In this document: positions 21,351-33,671 of the stretch, piece after piece | Numbering within the stretch: the stretch's first letter is position 1 | Layout of the letters: each line of letters begins with the position of its first letter | Assembly: GCF_037042905.1 (NCBI RefSeq) | Contig: NC_087247.1 | Coordinates: forward strand, 75,934,420-75,998,419 | Direction: 5' to 3' | DNA: 64,000 bases | DNA from: Lytechinus pictus | Lineage: Eukaryota; Echinodermata; Echinoidea; Temnopleuroida; Toxopneustidae | Position numbers and translations under genes: made by a program | The notes under the pieces: model-generated | Databases searched by the model: none | What the model saw: only the letters and a program-made list of their open reading frames with translations | What the model was told of the DNA's origin: nothing

Positions 21351-22303
21351 ACAAGTGGAATGCCTCTGGCCGTCTCACCTACATCACGCGATTCAATATA
21401 GCAGCAGTGCTGATTTTGAAAACTACTATAACTCGTACAAGATGTTCAGTGATACTTGGTTACTCTTATTTCCACGTTTTATGAACTAGACCAATACACT
21501 TATAGAGATATGATGGCAATTCAACAAATACCCCCAACGTGGCCAAAGTTCTTTGACCTTACATGACCTTTGACCTTGATCATGTGACCTGAAACTCGCA
21601 CAGGATGTTCAGTGATACTTGATTACTATTATGTCCAAGTTTTATGAACTAGACCAACACACTTTCAAATTTATGGCTGTAATTCAACAAATACCCCAAT
21701 TTGGCCAAAGTTCATTGACCCTAAATGACCTTTGACCTTGATCATGTGACCTGAAACTTGCACAGGATGTTCAGTAATACTTGATTACTATTATGTCCAA
21801 GTTTCATGAATCAGATCCATAAACTTTCAAAGTTATGATGGTAATTCAACAGATACCCCCAATTCGGCCAAAGTTCATTGACCCTAAATGACCTTTGACC
21901 TTGGTCATGTGATGTGAAACTCATGCAGGATGTTCAGTGATACTTGATTAACCTTATGTATAAGTTTCATGAACTAGGTCCATATATTTTCTAAGTTATG
22001 ATGACATTTCTAAAACTTAACCTTAGGTTAAGATTTTGATGTTGATTCCCCCAACATGGTCTAAGTTCATTGACCCTAAATGACCTTTGACCTTGGTCAT
22101 ATGACATGAAACTCAGGCAGGATGTTCAGTAATACTTGATTAACCTTATGGCCAAGTTTCATGAACTAGGTCCATATACTTTCTAAGTTATGCTGTCATT
22201 TCAAAAACTTAACCTCAGGTTAAGATTTGGTGTTGACGCCGCCGCCGCCGTCGCCGTCGGAAAAGCGGCGCCTATAGTCTCACTCTGCTATGCAGGTGAG
22301 ACA
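21351..22303 (+). mobile_element. DR1-bearing repeat, copy 1
   Basis: A ~950-bp element starting ACAAGTGGAATGCCTCTGGC and ending GCTATGCAGGTGAGAC. It consists of about five degenerate ~150-bp subunits, each with TGACCTTTGACCT, then a GCC trinucleotide stretch and a terminal hairpin (GTCTCAC-TCTGCTATGCAG-GTGAGAC). The word GTCTCACCTGCAT near the start and ATGCAGGTGAGAC at the end are inverted. Four perfect DR1 motifs lie at 21564, 21726, 21889 and 22081. It is inserted in the left arm of the foldback. Confidence 0.9.
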
Positions 22304-22724
22304 AAAATGAAGTCCTCTACATAAAAAGTCAAGTACGGACCGGTACACAGTATCATTTCAATTACTGGTACATACATGTACCTTTAAATGAGTAGCTATG
22401 TATGACCTATACTTTTACCACAGACAAGTTTGTGTAGGCTAACATGTGCCTGATATTAGCAGTTTTATGCAAAATTAATTTGTGTATGAACTAGCAAACG
22501 CATTCGATGATTACATGTACCTGCATTTGAAATAAATGTAAAGACCATCTTTTCATGCTCAAATAATGTTTTTAAATATTCATTACATGTACTCCATACT
22601 ATAAATCATTCGAATAATATTGATAAATAAGAAAACTGTATAAAGAAGAAAAATATGTTTTTATGTACTCACTGACTCTGCAGTGATTTGCAAAATTTGT
22701 TCACCTCACATGTGAAGTGTTTTT

Positions 22725-22767
<43 letters not shown>

Positions 22768-23951
22768 TCTGCCTGTCTGTCTCTCTTGTTTTGCCCCTCC
22801 AATTTGCTGCATGTTTTTTCCTCCTCTTGAAATGTGCACTTTGAGATAAAACCTAATGTGTGTTTGATGTAAAAGGATTGGCAAAGGGAAGTTTCTATAC
22901 ATGAATAAAACAATATTCAGACGACAAAAAGTACCTTACAGGAAGCAAATGTCTTGTCAATTTTTGTGGGAAATCCAATAACATGGCATTCATGAACTTT
23001 GAACTATCAACATCTGGAAACTTCTTTCATTTATGGATTCTTGAAGATTTTTAAAGTTAATAAAATCAAACTCTGATTATGATCATGAATACTGATGCAT
23101 GGCATGTTTAGCAAATCCATATGAGGATTGTAAATGTTTAGCTAAATATCATGCCCTTTGATTAAGTAATTCTCCACAAGCAATTTAACTATTTTTTTTT
23201 TTAAGACTGCAGGAATTTCCCAGGAACATAAATATGTAATTTGTTCAATAGACCTTTTCATTCTTGGTGTCACTTTTCAAAAGGAACACTGAACTGGAAA
23301 ATCAATGCAGTGGCAGATCCACAGGGGACTGGGGCTGGGGCCTATCCTCCTACTCAAGAGTTTGTCTTCTTTTCTTCAAGAAACATGTAGCTATAAGTGT
23401 ATGAAAAAATGGATCCCAACCCCTGCATTGTGATGTGTACAAATGTATACATTTGGAATTGAAAGTGGGTGATTCCAAGAAAAAGCAGACATTTTCCAAA
23501 AATTCATATTGGTTCTATCTAAAATCTGGATCAAAAGTTTCTATCAAAACTCATATGGAATTTCATAATACAAAGGAAAATTATAATTAGCCTCAAATAA
23601 TTTTTCTTACGCATCTCCTTATAGGAGAATCCAAACAATACAAAAAATTACACACATGGGACTACATACATATTCAGGGCTCCACACTAACCCTTTTTTA
23701 GAAAAAATCTGGTATCATATTAAAGCTTTAGACATTGGGAAAAACGATGGTGATAGAATTCAGATGGAAATCCACGGAAATATACACATTTCTAATGTAA
23801 ATGCAAAAAAGGGAATCATCAGTCTATTTCAAGGAATAATAATCATACATGTACCCGAAAGGTATCTTTTATATACTAGTACTTTTAACCCTTTCACATG
23901 AAAAAATAATATATCAGAATTATGTGGCAGCAACTTCAGATTCATACATGA
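22304..23951. other. Unassigned DNA between two DR1 repeats
   Basis: Contains a (TC)n microsatellite at about 22728-22762 and a hAT-terminus-like word CAGTGGCAGATCCACAGGGG near 23310. Otherwise AT-rich with no recognisable content. It interrupts the left arm of the foldback, so it arrived later than that element. Confidence 0.5.
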
Positions 23952-24898
23952 ACAAGTGGAATGCCTCTGGCCGTCTCACCTGCATCACGCGATTCAATAT
24001 AGCAGCAGTGCTGATTTTGAAAACTACTATAACTCGCACAAGATGTTCAGTGATACTTGGTTACTCGTATTTCCACGTTTTATGAATTAGACCAATACAC
24101 TTATAGAGATATGATGGCAATTCAACAAATACCCCCAACGTGGCCAAAGTTCTTTGACCTTACATGACCTTTGACCTTGATCATGTGACCTGAAACTCGC
24201 ACAGGATGTTCAGTGATACTTGATTACTCTTATGTCCAAGTTTTATGAACTAGACCAACACACTTTCAAATTTATGGCTGTAATTCAACAAATACCCCAA
24301 TTTGGCCAAAGTTCATTGACCCTAAATGACCTTTGACCTTGATCATGTGACCTGAAACTTGCACAGGATGTTCAGTAATACTTGATTACTATTATGTCCA
24401 AGTTTCATGAATCAGATCCATAAACTTTCAAAGTTATGATGGTAATTCAACAGATACCCCCAATTCGGCCAAAGTTCATTGACCCTAAATGACCTTTGAC
24501 CTTGGTCATGTGTCGTGAAACTCATGCAGGATGTTCAGTGATACTTGATTAACCTTATGTATAAGTTTCATGAACTAGGTCCATATATTTTCTAATTTAT
24601 GATGACATTTCAAAAACTTAACCTTAGGTTAAGATTTTGATGTTGATTCCCCCAACATGGTCTAAGTTCATTGACCCTAAATGACCTTTGACCTTGGTCA
24701 TGTGACATGAAACTCAGGCAGGATGTTCAGTAATACTTGATTAACCTTATGGCCAAGTTTCATGAACTAGGTCCATATACTTTCTAAGTTATGCTGTCAT
24801 TTCAAAAACTTAACCTCAGGTTAAGATTTGGTGTTGACGCCGCCGCCGCCGTCGGAAAAGCGGCGCCTATAGTCTCACTCTGCTATGCAGGTGAGACA
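23952..24898 (+). mobile_element. DR1-bearing repeat, copy 2
   Basis: Full-length copy about 97% like copy 1, with DR1 motifs (TGACCTTTGACCT) at 24165, 24327, 24490 and 24682, a GCC stretch at 24838 and the terminal hairpin at 24872-24897. It is inserted next to a foldback unit that resumes at 24899. Confidence 0.9.
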
Positions 24899-25306
24899 AA
24901 AATCGTGATGTATGAACGAAGTAATATGCAAATCATCATTACTAACGAGATATATCATTTATTATGTCATATATGGGAACATTGCTGTATTTTGATATCT
25001 AAAATAGCCGCCACTGGCCCAAACAGTATTGCGTACAATGGCAATGGGGGCCAAAAGATTCACAAGAGTGATCACTAAAATGCTTATTATGAAGAGTAAA
25101 CAAGTGGAATACTGACTAAAACATAATTGTTAACGAAATATATTATTTATATGCCATGTATGTGATGAATGTTGTATTTTGATATTCAAAATGGCTGCCA
25201 AAGGCCCTAAAAGTATTAAATGCACAATGAGAAATGGGAGAAAAGAAATCACAAGAGTGAGCACCAAAATGCATCTATATGTGATAAATTAATTGGATAC
25301 TAGTGC

Positions 25307-26288
25307 TGTTGTCGGGAACAAGAATCCATCTCGACATGTCGCTTAGAAATTAATCCCAACATCGACAATGTCAACATGAAAAAGGGACTGTAATTAGCCT
25401 AGCCCTAGGCTCCTTTACAATCATTCGATCATAGCACATATCACTTTCTCAATCAAATGTATTCACCTTGACACGAGTGATATCCCACACTAGATCTAGA
25501 TCTATAATACAGGCTCAGTTTGGGAAAAAATATTTTGACTAAGCTAGAGTGAATTCACTTCCAAAATCACCGATTTAATCCACATTTATTCTGGAGAATC
25601 AAGTTTTTGTACCACGATCCGGTCTCGAAAGCATTGAGCAATAACACTCGGAGCCAATTTGAGAATCACCGATTGCAACAGTGATCATTGCGTATTATAT
25701 GCTGGTACTGTACACATGTGCTGCAAACGCAAGCTCCTCAAATTGACAATAAAAAATAATAAAAATCGATCGATAATTTCAGTACCACTTCTGCGGCGAT
25801 CCGTGCAACGATCTCCAAAAGAAGGAAGGTAAGTTTTCTGTGACTTTGTGAAATGAAGTAAGCGCTCAATTACGGCAGTCACAACTTTGACAAAAACATG
25901 TGTTCGCTGCTGCTCACGTCTAGGTGAAAAGTAATACATCAAGGAGCAGCGTATTATCAAGCACGGTGCAGTGAATATAGTGATGGGTACGGTGAATGCT
26001 GCATGCTACTACGCTCACTAGGCACTACCGTGCTGCAGGTCTATCAAATGATCGTTGGGCTAGGGCCCCGCACTAACATATTTCTGCTGCCGCGCAGCTC
26101 GCAGGCATTCTTTTTTAATTTAATGCGCTAAGCTGAATAAACCTTTTAATTGCGCCATTTAAAGTGGATATATGCTTCTAACTTTTCAGGTAAGCTTTAC
26201 ACTCCTGACTTTAGGCTAGACCCCTTTTCATTTCATGTTTACATGTCGATGTGGGTGCATGCATGTCGACATGAGGCATATCGACAAC
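25307..26288. mobile_element. TIR element (TGTTGTCG ends) inside foldback arm
   Basis: The ends TGTTGTCGGGAAC (25307) and CATATCGACAACA (to 26288) are inverted, with further inverted GACATGTCG near 25333 and ATGTCGACAT near 26264. It interrupts a foldback unit that continues with GATATATTGGATACTG. About 980 bp, no transposase seen. Exact ends and target duplication are uncertain. Confidence 0.6.
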
Positions 26289-27235
26289 AGATATATTGGA
26301 TACTGTCTAAAAACATATTTTCTAACGAAATATATCATTCAGGTTTCAAGTTTGTGTTAAATACTGTATTTTGACTTTCAAAATGGCCGCCATCGACATT
26401 AACTGTATTATGTACAATGCAAAGTGGGAAACCAATATTCACATGAGTGAGCACCATAAATGCACGTAATAGTGATCTATGTGTGAAGTATTGTCTGAAA
26501 GCATAATTTCTATTAAGATATATCTACCGTTAAATAAATACCGTTATTTTAAAGTCAGAATGGCCGCTACAGGCCCTTACGGTATTATGCACAATATGAA
26601 TGGGAACAAATCATTTCAACAGAATTTGGCTTTGCTTGGTCAAATGGTGATGTATGAGTGGAATATTGTCTGAAAACACGATTTATAACAAAATATATAT
26701 CTTATGTAAATTTAGGTGATAAATAAATTCAAAATGGTTGCCATATGCCCTTTTTGTGAACATTATTTGTCTCCACCCAAATTTGATAAGTGCCTATGGT
26801 GGCCATTTTCAATCTAAAAATGGAGCATTTATCACCTTAATTACAAAACATTATGATATATATCTCGTTAGAAACCATGGTTTTAGACAATAATTCACCC
26901 TTACATCACAATTATATGCAATATTTAGAGTCAAGCAAAGCCAAATCCTGTCAAAATTATATGTCCCATGTGTACACAATACTTTTAGGACCTATATGGC
27001 AGCCATTTTGGATTTCAAAGTACAGTATTTATTACCTCCACCATGTCTACGACCAATATGTGATCTATTTAGTTAGAAATAATGTTGAAGACAATATCTT
27101 TACTCGTACATCACAGTTATATGCATTTTATGATTCTCACTCTTGTGAAAATTAGTTTCCCTGTTCCCATGTTACATAATTTAGTTAGGGCTTAGAGGTT
27201 ATTTTTAATGCCAAAATACATTATTCAGGCCTCTA

Positions 27236-29600
27236 CAAAAAAAAAATTCATCACTTGCCCTGTCGGGCAAGTGATAAAAAAATTTGCTTGCCCGATAGAA
27301 AAAACTGCTTGCCCAATTTTTTTTCAATAATTCTTTTGCTCTTAATTATTATTTTCTGTCCTGGCTGAACTTGATTTACTGGCGCTGTCCTTGGCATTTC
27401 TTTTTCTTGACTCTTGTTCAAGTTGTTCTGGCCTTCATTCTTGGAAAGAAAGAAGAAAACAGGAAGGAAGGAAGAAAGGGAAAGAAAGTATAAGGGAAAA
27501 TAATAAGGACAAAATGAAATAAATAATGAAAGAAAGAAAGGAAGAAAGAGAGGGAGGAAAGAATGAAGGGAGGCCAGAATGAAAAAAAGGAAATAATGGA
27601 AGGAGAGATAGAACGAAAATAAAAACGAGTGGAAGAGAGAAGGAATCCCAGGAATGAAGGAAATAAAAAAAAGGAAATGTAATAAAGAAGGCAAGTAAGA
27701 GAAAGAAGGAAAGAACTAGAACTGCAATCGTTTCATTACGATGTGCATGCATTGACGCGTCTGATTGAAAGGTCAAGTCCACCTCAGAAAAATGTTGATT
27801 TGAATCAATAGGGAAAAATCAGACAAGCACAATGCTGAAAATTTCATCAAAATATGATGTAAAATAAGAAAGTTATGACATTTCAAAGTTTCACTTATTT
27901 TTAACAAAATAGTTACATGAACGAGCCAGTTACATCCAAATGAGAGAGTTGATGATGTCACTCACTCACTATTTTGTAAAGGTAATGGTCACTGATGCGT
28001 ACAACACATGTGGATTATGTGGAATGATACAATAAGCATACCCTGAAAATATGAGACCGAAATGAATGAGAACAAGGAACTTATGACCATTTTAACATTT
28101 CTTTAGTTTGCAATAGAGGGCGCTATTTCTAAATGTAATTGTCACAGATGCGTAAAAAGAATATGGATTATGAAGGATGATATCATAAGCCAGCACTGAA
28201 AATAAAAGACCAAAATGAATGATAACAACAAAGTTATTGTCATTTTATTATTTGTTGACTTTGCAATAGAGGGCGCTATTTGAAAATTGAACAGTCACTG
28301 ATGCGTAATAATTTGTTGAATTGTAAAGGGTGATACCATTAGTAAATCATAAAAATATAAGACGGAAGTGAATAAAAACAAGAAAGTTATAGCCATTTTA
28401 CGATTTTCCTAATTTGCATTTCAATAAATATGAACATTTTGAACGTAGACTATTGGATTTGAATTTAGGGCAAGAAGACGGCATTTTGAAGGCCAAGTCG
28501 TGTTCTTATATGAGAGAACAACTCTTAAACAATCTACTGCAATTTGTTAGAAGTTGGTAGCATGCAGGATGCGGGAGTTAGGACGAGATTAGTAATGGTA
28601 TGCAAATGGACTTGAAATGGACAAAATGGCGCCTGCACTGTCATGCATGAATGATTTTAGAAAATGAAATAAAAGGTACACAATAATGAATCATAGACAA
28701 CATGTCTACCAAATCGGAATGAATTTGGATGAGGAACGGAGGCAGGGGAGGACTAACTAAAATTACATGTTAATCAAAGTGGATTTTGGTACATTTTGCT
28801 TTCCATAGGAAGTTACATTCTCGAGTCAAACATATTTCGTCCATTTTAGACCATATGGCTGCTCATACGTTAAGTTTGTTTTTGCATGAAACCCATGCCA
28901 TAGACATTGTGTACAATTCTGTTGATAATGTGTGCATTGTGAGCAGTATACCATGTGTTCAAATTGACTTATCTTGAAATTTTCTGTTGTAACCTATGTC
29001 GTATTTGGTATCACTGGAACGAGCATTTCAATGCGGTGACATTGATACCACTTTTATTTGTGCGCAAGCAATAGACCGGAAGTAAATGCCATATAAAGAA
29101 AGAAATTAAAAATGACAGTTTTTCACAATAATTTTAAGCTGACGTCAGCTCTATGTCAGTTTCTGTCACAAAAGGTTGACGAACGGTTGAAGTATATATC
29201 AATACTCATATCTGCCAAGTTAGAAAGGATAAGCTTCAATAATAAGGAAATGAGAGCAAGTTGATGTTGTGCTTGCATTATAGTGCATTTTTGCGTATTT
29301 TGCTGATTTTCGGGAGCATTTTTCAGATATTTCGTCAGTGGTAAGGTATATATTTTTCTGAATGGCATGAAAGGGCATATCTCGAACACCCTAAATCTAA
29401 AAAAGGGTACGGGTTTGGCCATGCATGACGCAATGAGGAGCATTCAAAGGTAAGCGTTTTTTAAACTTTAGAGGGCGCTATTTCAATACCGGAAGATAAA
29501 TGATGCTTGAAAACTATGTCGTAAGTATGATATGTTGCTCCAGTGGCGTACCTAGGATTTTCGACAGGGGGGGCAAAACCGTCCGCCAAAAAATTTGACA

Positions 29601-29642
<42 letters not shown>

Positions 29643-29687
29643 TCTTCGATCAGAAATAAAGGATCTCGTACCAGAAAAAAATTGACA

Positions 29688-29733
<46 letters not shown>

Positions 29734-31203
29734 TCTTCGATCACACAATAATAAAAAAAAAAAAAAAAAAAAAGGTCTTCAAGCTCGTCAGGGGGGCATT
29801 GAAGGTCTTAAAGCTCATCAGGGGGGGGCAAAAAAAAATTTTCAAGCCCGTCAGGGGGGGCAAAGATACGTTTTGGCATGGGTTTTGACTCGTCAGGGGG
29901 GGCAGAGTGCCCCCCCTGCCCCCCCCCCGTAGGTACGCTAGTGCCAGTATCAATTCCTAAATATATGAGCTCAAATTGAATAAAAACGAGAAAGTTATGG
30001 CCATTTTACGATTTTTTGACTTTACATTTCAATAAATATGAAGTTTTTGAAGGAAGGCTATTTCGGATTTGAATTTAGGGCATGAAGATGGCATTTTGAA
30101 GGTCAGGTTATACGTCGCAAATGATGAAGTAACTCTTTGACTATCTATAGCAATTTGTTAGAAGTCTGTAGCATGCAGGATGCGGGAGTTAGGACGAGAT
30201 TAATAATGGTATGCAAATGGTCTTGAAATTTACAAAATGGCGCCTTGATGGTCATGCATGAGTGATTTTGGAAAATGAAAGACGAGGTGCACAACTAGGG
30301 ATGCTGGATAACATGTCTACAAAGTTTGGATGAATTTGGATGAGGGACGGGGCCAGGGTAGAGCTAACAAAAACCATGTGTTAAACAAATGGGATTTTGT
30401 GGAAGAAGAAGAAGAAGAAGACGACGGAATAGGAATACGGAACAAGAACAATGCATTGTCGCCATTGGGCGTCAATGCAAAGAAAATGAACAGAGAGAGA
30501 GAGAGAGAAAAAGGATCAGAAAATAAAAATAGATATGTAACAAAAAAGGGCAAGAAGGAAAGATAGAAGGATAGAAAAGAAAGAAAGAGGAAAAAGTTCA
30601 AACTTCAAGCAAATAAAAACAATCCAATCATATAACAAAAATCCTAATGATATTTGGTGTTTCTTTTATATATTAAAAAAAAAAAAAAAACTAAAATGTT
30701 TTAGAAATGAATAAAATACGGGACGTCTGGTCCTGGCCGAGTCAGTCCGAAGCTTGCATGCATTCAGCGCGATCTAGCTCGAGACTCGGCTGGCTCGATC
30801 GTGATCGCTCGTGCACGTCCGTACATGCGCTCAGAGGGCGAGAGAGGGGTTTCCCCAGCTAGCTCCTTCGTCGATTAGTAGCGCATGCGCACATTGTAGT
30901 TTAGAAAGTAAGATAGCAGCCTCCATCGAACGGGACCGCTGGCGATAAATTGTCGCCTTTTGTCGGTAAATTGGCGCTGATTTGACATGTTTCCACTGTT
31001 TTTTGACTGGTATGACATTGTATGAGAGATAATTGGCCGATAATTGCAATTTATCAAAAAATTATTAAACTTTACTGTCAATTTATCTTTTTTTGTTATT
31101 TTCAAAACAACCACTTGCCCGATCGGGCAATTGACTTTGAGAAATGCTTGCCCGCACGTCATTTTCACTTGCCCCGGGCAAGCGGGTTTGTCGCGCCCTG
31201 CAG
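27236..31203. mobile_element. ~4-kb insertion with CACTTGCCC-type ends
   Basis: Interrupts a foldback unit in the right arm. Both ends carry clustered words CTTGCCCGAT and CGGGCAAG, with small hairpins CACTTGCCCTGTCGGGCAAG (27255) and TTGCCCGATCGGGCAA (31115). Inside are a GA-rich tract (27430-27730) and ~150-bp subrepeats with AGAGGGCGCTATTT (28123, 28270, 29472). A ~420-bp segment is duplicated at 28370-28790 and 29975-30400 (TAGCATGCAGGATGCGGGAG). No coding frame is recognisable. The target duplication is unclear. Confidence 0.65.
29541..29943. mobile_element. hAT-like MITE with CAGTGGCGTACC ends and long poly-A tracts
   Basis: Ends are CAGTGGCGTACCTAGG and CCGTAGGTACGCTAGTG (inverted). 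Internal words TTGACAAGC and AGGTCTTCGATCA repeat between A runs of about 25-37 bases, and GGGGGGGC runs lie near the right end. Related elements lie at 43645-43986 and 50396-50641. Lysine-only frames here are artefacts of the A runs. Confidence 0.75.
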
Positions 31204-31357
31204 TATTTATCACCTATGGAAGAAGAAATGCGATAATTTAAAAAAAAAATGTTTTCAAATAACGTTTTACTCATACAACAGGATTATATGGATGTCATAG
31301 TCAAGCAAATCCAAATTCTTACAAAATTATATGTCCCAATTCACATTGTAGATAATA

Positions 31358-33095
31358 AGCCTCAGTCATATCGATTATTTTGAAAACCGGTGTTTGACAG
31401 CTTTAATTCGATCGAACATCGATGCATCGAATATTGAAGGCGGGGAAATTTAGTCTTTTTTTAGCGTCGATGCGCTATGCATGCACGACGCACTGACGGT
31501 ACGTGCTGGCGATGACCGGGTGAGCGTTGCACAAGCAGATGACAGAGCAAAGTTCGTTTGTATTTTCCACGATCACAAAACACAAAAAAAGGCCGGGGAC
31601 CAATGCAGAATTCTTCCCAAAATATCTTCAACAATGATATTTGCAGATGACAATAACAAAGACATGAATCACGCAGAGTCGATCCGAATGATTTTCGGTC
31701 AACTAGCATTCGCAGTCCAGACTCGCATTCACCAGTCCCGTCCGCAGCCCCGTACACTCACTCTCCCGAAACGACAGGCGTGCTTGTCAGCGCCAGCACA
31801 CAAAAGTCACAAGTGCAACCAACGGAGAGCGCTGTAACTTGCCTGAGATTGTGTAGTTGGATCCAAAATGAGTTCCAAATAAATTTATGAGAATAAATAC
31901 GTAATTTTCTCTGGTGGTCATTTGAATTGCTATTCAATGCTGATATAACGATTGTGAGGAAAGATTGTGGAATATGAGTTATGACGATGTTTGAGAATTA
32001 ATCCTGATACTGACAACCCATTTTTTTGGACACAATTGAGCATGCGAATTGCGATCAAAACAAATACGAATGTTTCGAATCGAGCCCTAAATTGATAAAT
32101 TCACATAAATTATTACGATTTAACAAGATTTTATGGTCATACTAAGAATATTGACGATGTCAGCAAAGTATGTTATGTTCATATGGAAGAATTAATACTG
32201 GCATTATTTCTATTGTTATTCCATCTCTGGACGTCTCCTCCGAGCTCCGAGAAAAGAAGCACAATGCGCATGCGTGTTAATTCGATGACATGACATATTT
32301 TCCATTCATGAAATCAGAGCCCAAAGTTGGGCACAAACTAGCTTCAAATTGATGGGAAAAAAATATCAAACGCAATTTTCTCTGTTTTGTCATGTAAAAT
32401 GTTATTATATGGTGATATTACGATTTTGAAAAGAGTTTTTGCATGTAGACAATGTTCAAAAATCAATCCTGACGTGATAATTATTTTTTCAGACAAGTGC
32501 ACTCACTCGACTCAAGTCGATCGTCATGAGATGTCCGCCATTGAAAATTGAAACGAAATACAAACGTTTCACATCAAGCTCTAAATTCATATTAATGATT
32601 ATCATATGCAAATTATTGTTACATATTACGATTAAATAATATTCTGTGGTCATGATATTAATATTGTTCATGAAAGCAAGATTTATTTTACGTTGATCGC
32701 GTCAATTTCCGGCCATTTTCTGGTTTGATTAAAGAACAGTACTGCGCATGCACGATCGATGGCCATGACTTCCATTCATGAATTCATCGTGCATAAATTA
32801 TCTCGGCACGAGCAGACGAGTAAGACTCGAACTATGATCGAAATAAACTTCAAATTAATGGTGAATAGGCATCATAATTACACAATCGGTTTCATTTTGG
32901 GGGCAATAGAAATCAAGTAAGTAGTAGTCAAATTGGACATTCCTGATATTTTGATGATTGATTGTGTGAACCAAACGAATCGGCCGGCCGACGTAATTTT
33001 TTTTTTTTTTCGATGCACCGATTTTGCAAAATCTGCACCGGTGTTCAATGACATCGATCGGACATCGATTTTAAAATCGATTCGACTCAGGCTTA
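31358..33095. mobile_element. TIR element (AGCCTCAGTC ends) with 10-bp flanking repeat
   Basis: Flanked by the direct repeat GTAGATAATA (31348-31357 and 33096-33105). The ends AGCCTCAGTCATATCGAT and ATCGATTCGACTCAGGCTTA are inverted, with CGATCGAACATCGATG-like words at both sides. Inside are about three degenerate ~300-bp subunits (ATTTTCTCTG, TTACGATT, CAAACGTTTC). No transposase. It disrupts the foldback's right arm. Confidence 0.65.
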
Positions 33096-33108
33096 GTAGA
33101 TAATACTG

Positions 33109-33671
33109 CCCAGGGGGGGGGGGGGCACTCAGTATATAATGCATAGTGGGTATGTGCCGAGGAGGGGACCCCCATTTTTACACTCAAATTTCCGTTCCAA
33201 GGCATAGCATTTTTTTCTTTTTGAGAAAAAGAACAAAGAAAGCCGCTCAAAAGCATAGCATTTTCTTCTTATCAAGAAAAAAAGAAGAAAGAAATCCGCT
33301 CCAAAGCTTCGCATATTTTCCGTTACGCCGTTCCGGCTGTATTGATCTGCTACAATGAGCCGCAATTTTGGTGAAAAGCGGCCGCAAAGCGCTGTCCGAC
33401 CATCGCCTCTGCGCTAGCGCACCCGGTGCCCGTGCCGCCGGGCTATAACTGCATGCACGTATGCCCGTTCCATAGGGATGAATATGCACTCACAAGCAGG
33501 CGACCCGTTCCTAGGACCCCCATTTTCACACACATTTGTAGTTCCGAAGCCCATTCCGAGGACCCTCCTTTTTACAATAAGCCCGCTCCAAGGCCCCCGT
33601 TTTTATGTCTCGCCCGCGGCACAGACCTACTACTTTTTTGGTCGAGTGCCCCCCCCCCCCCCCCCCCCCGG
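33109..33671 (-). mobile_element. G-run-ended MITE, family 1, copy A
   Basis: Flanked by the perfect 8-bp duplication TAATACTG (33101-33108 and 33672-33679). The ends are CCCAGGGGG...CACTC and GAGTG...CCCCGG, with G or C runs of over 12. Inside are degenerate subunits with GTTCCAAGGCATAGCATTTT and CCGCTCCAAGGCC words. It is inverted relative to copy B (56793-57343), at roughly 90% identity by eye. It lies directly beside the 31358-33095 element. An 8-bp duplication points to hAT-type transposition; no transposase is present. Confidence 0.9.

Noticed and set aside
21351..22303. Helitron assignment for the DR1 repeat
   Set aside because: It has a 3' hairpin, but no 5' TC, no CTRR end and no insertion between A and T.
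27251..27694. 147-codon Phe/Leu/Ser-rich minus frame
   Set aside because: It is the reverse of a GA-rich purine tract, so composition alone accounts for it.
29595..29888. Poly-lysine frames
   Set aside because: They are translations of A homopolymers inside a MITE.
31481..31837. 118-codon plus-strand frame, overlapped by a 98-codon minus frame
   Set aside because: It overlaps an opposite frame of similar length inside a repetitive TIR element and shows no domain or splice sites.
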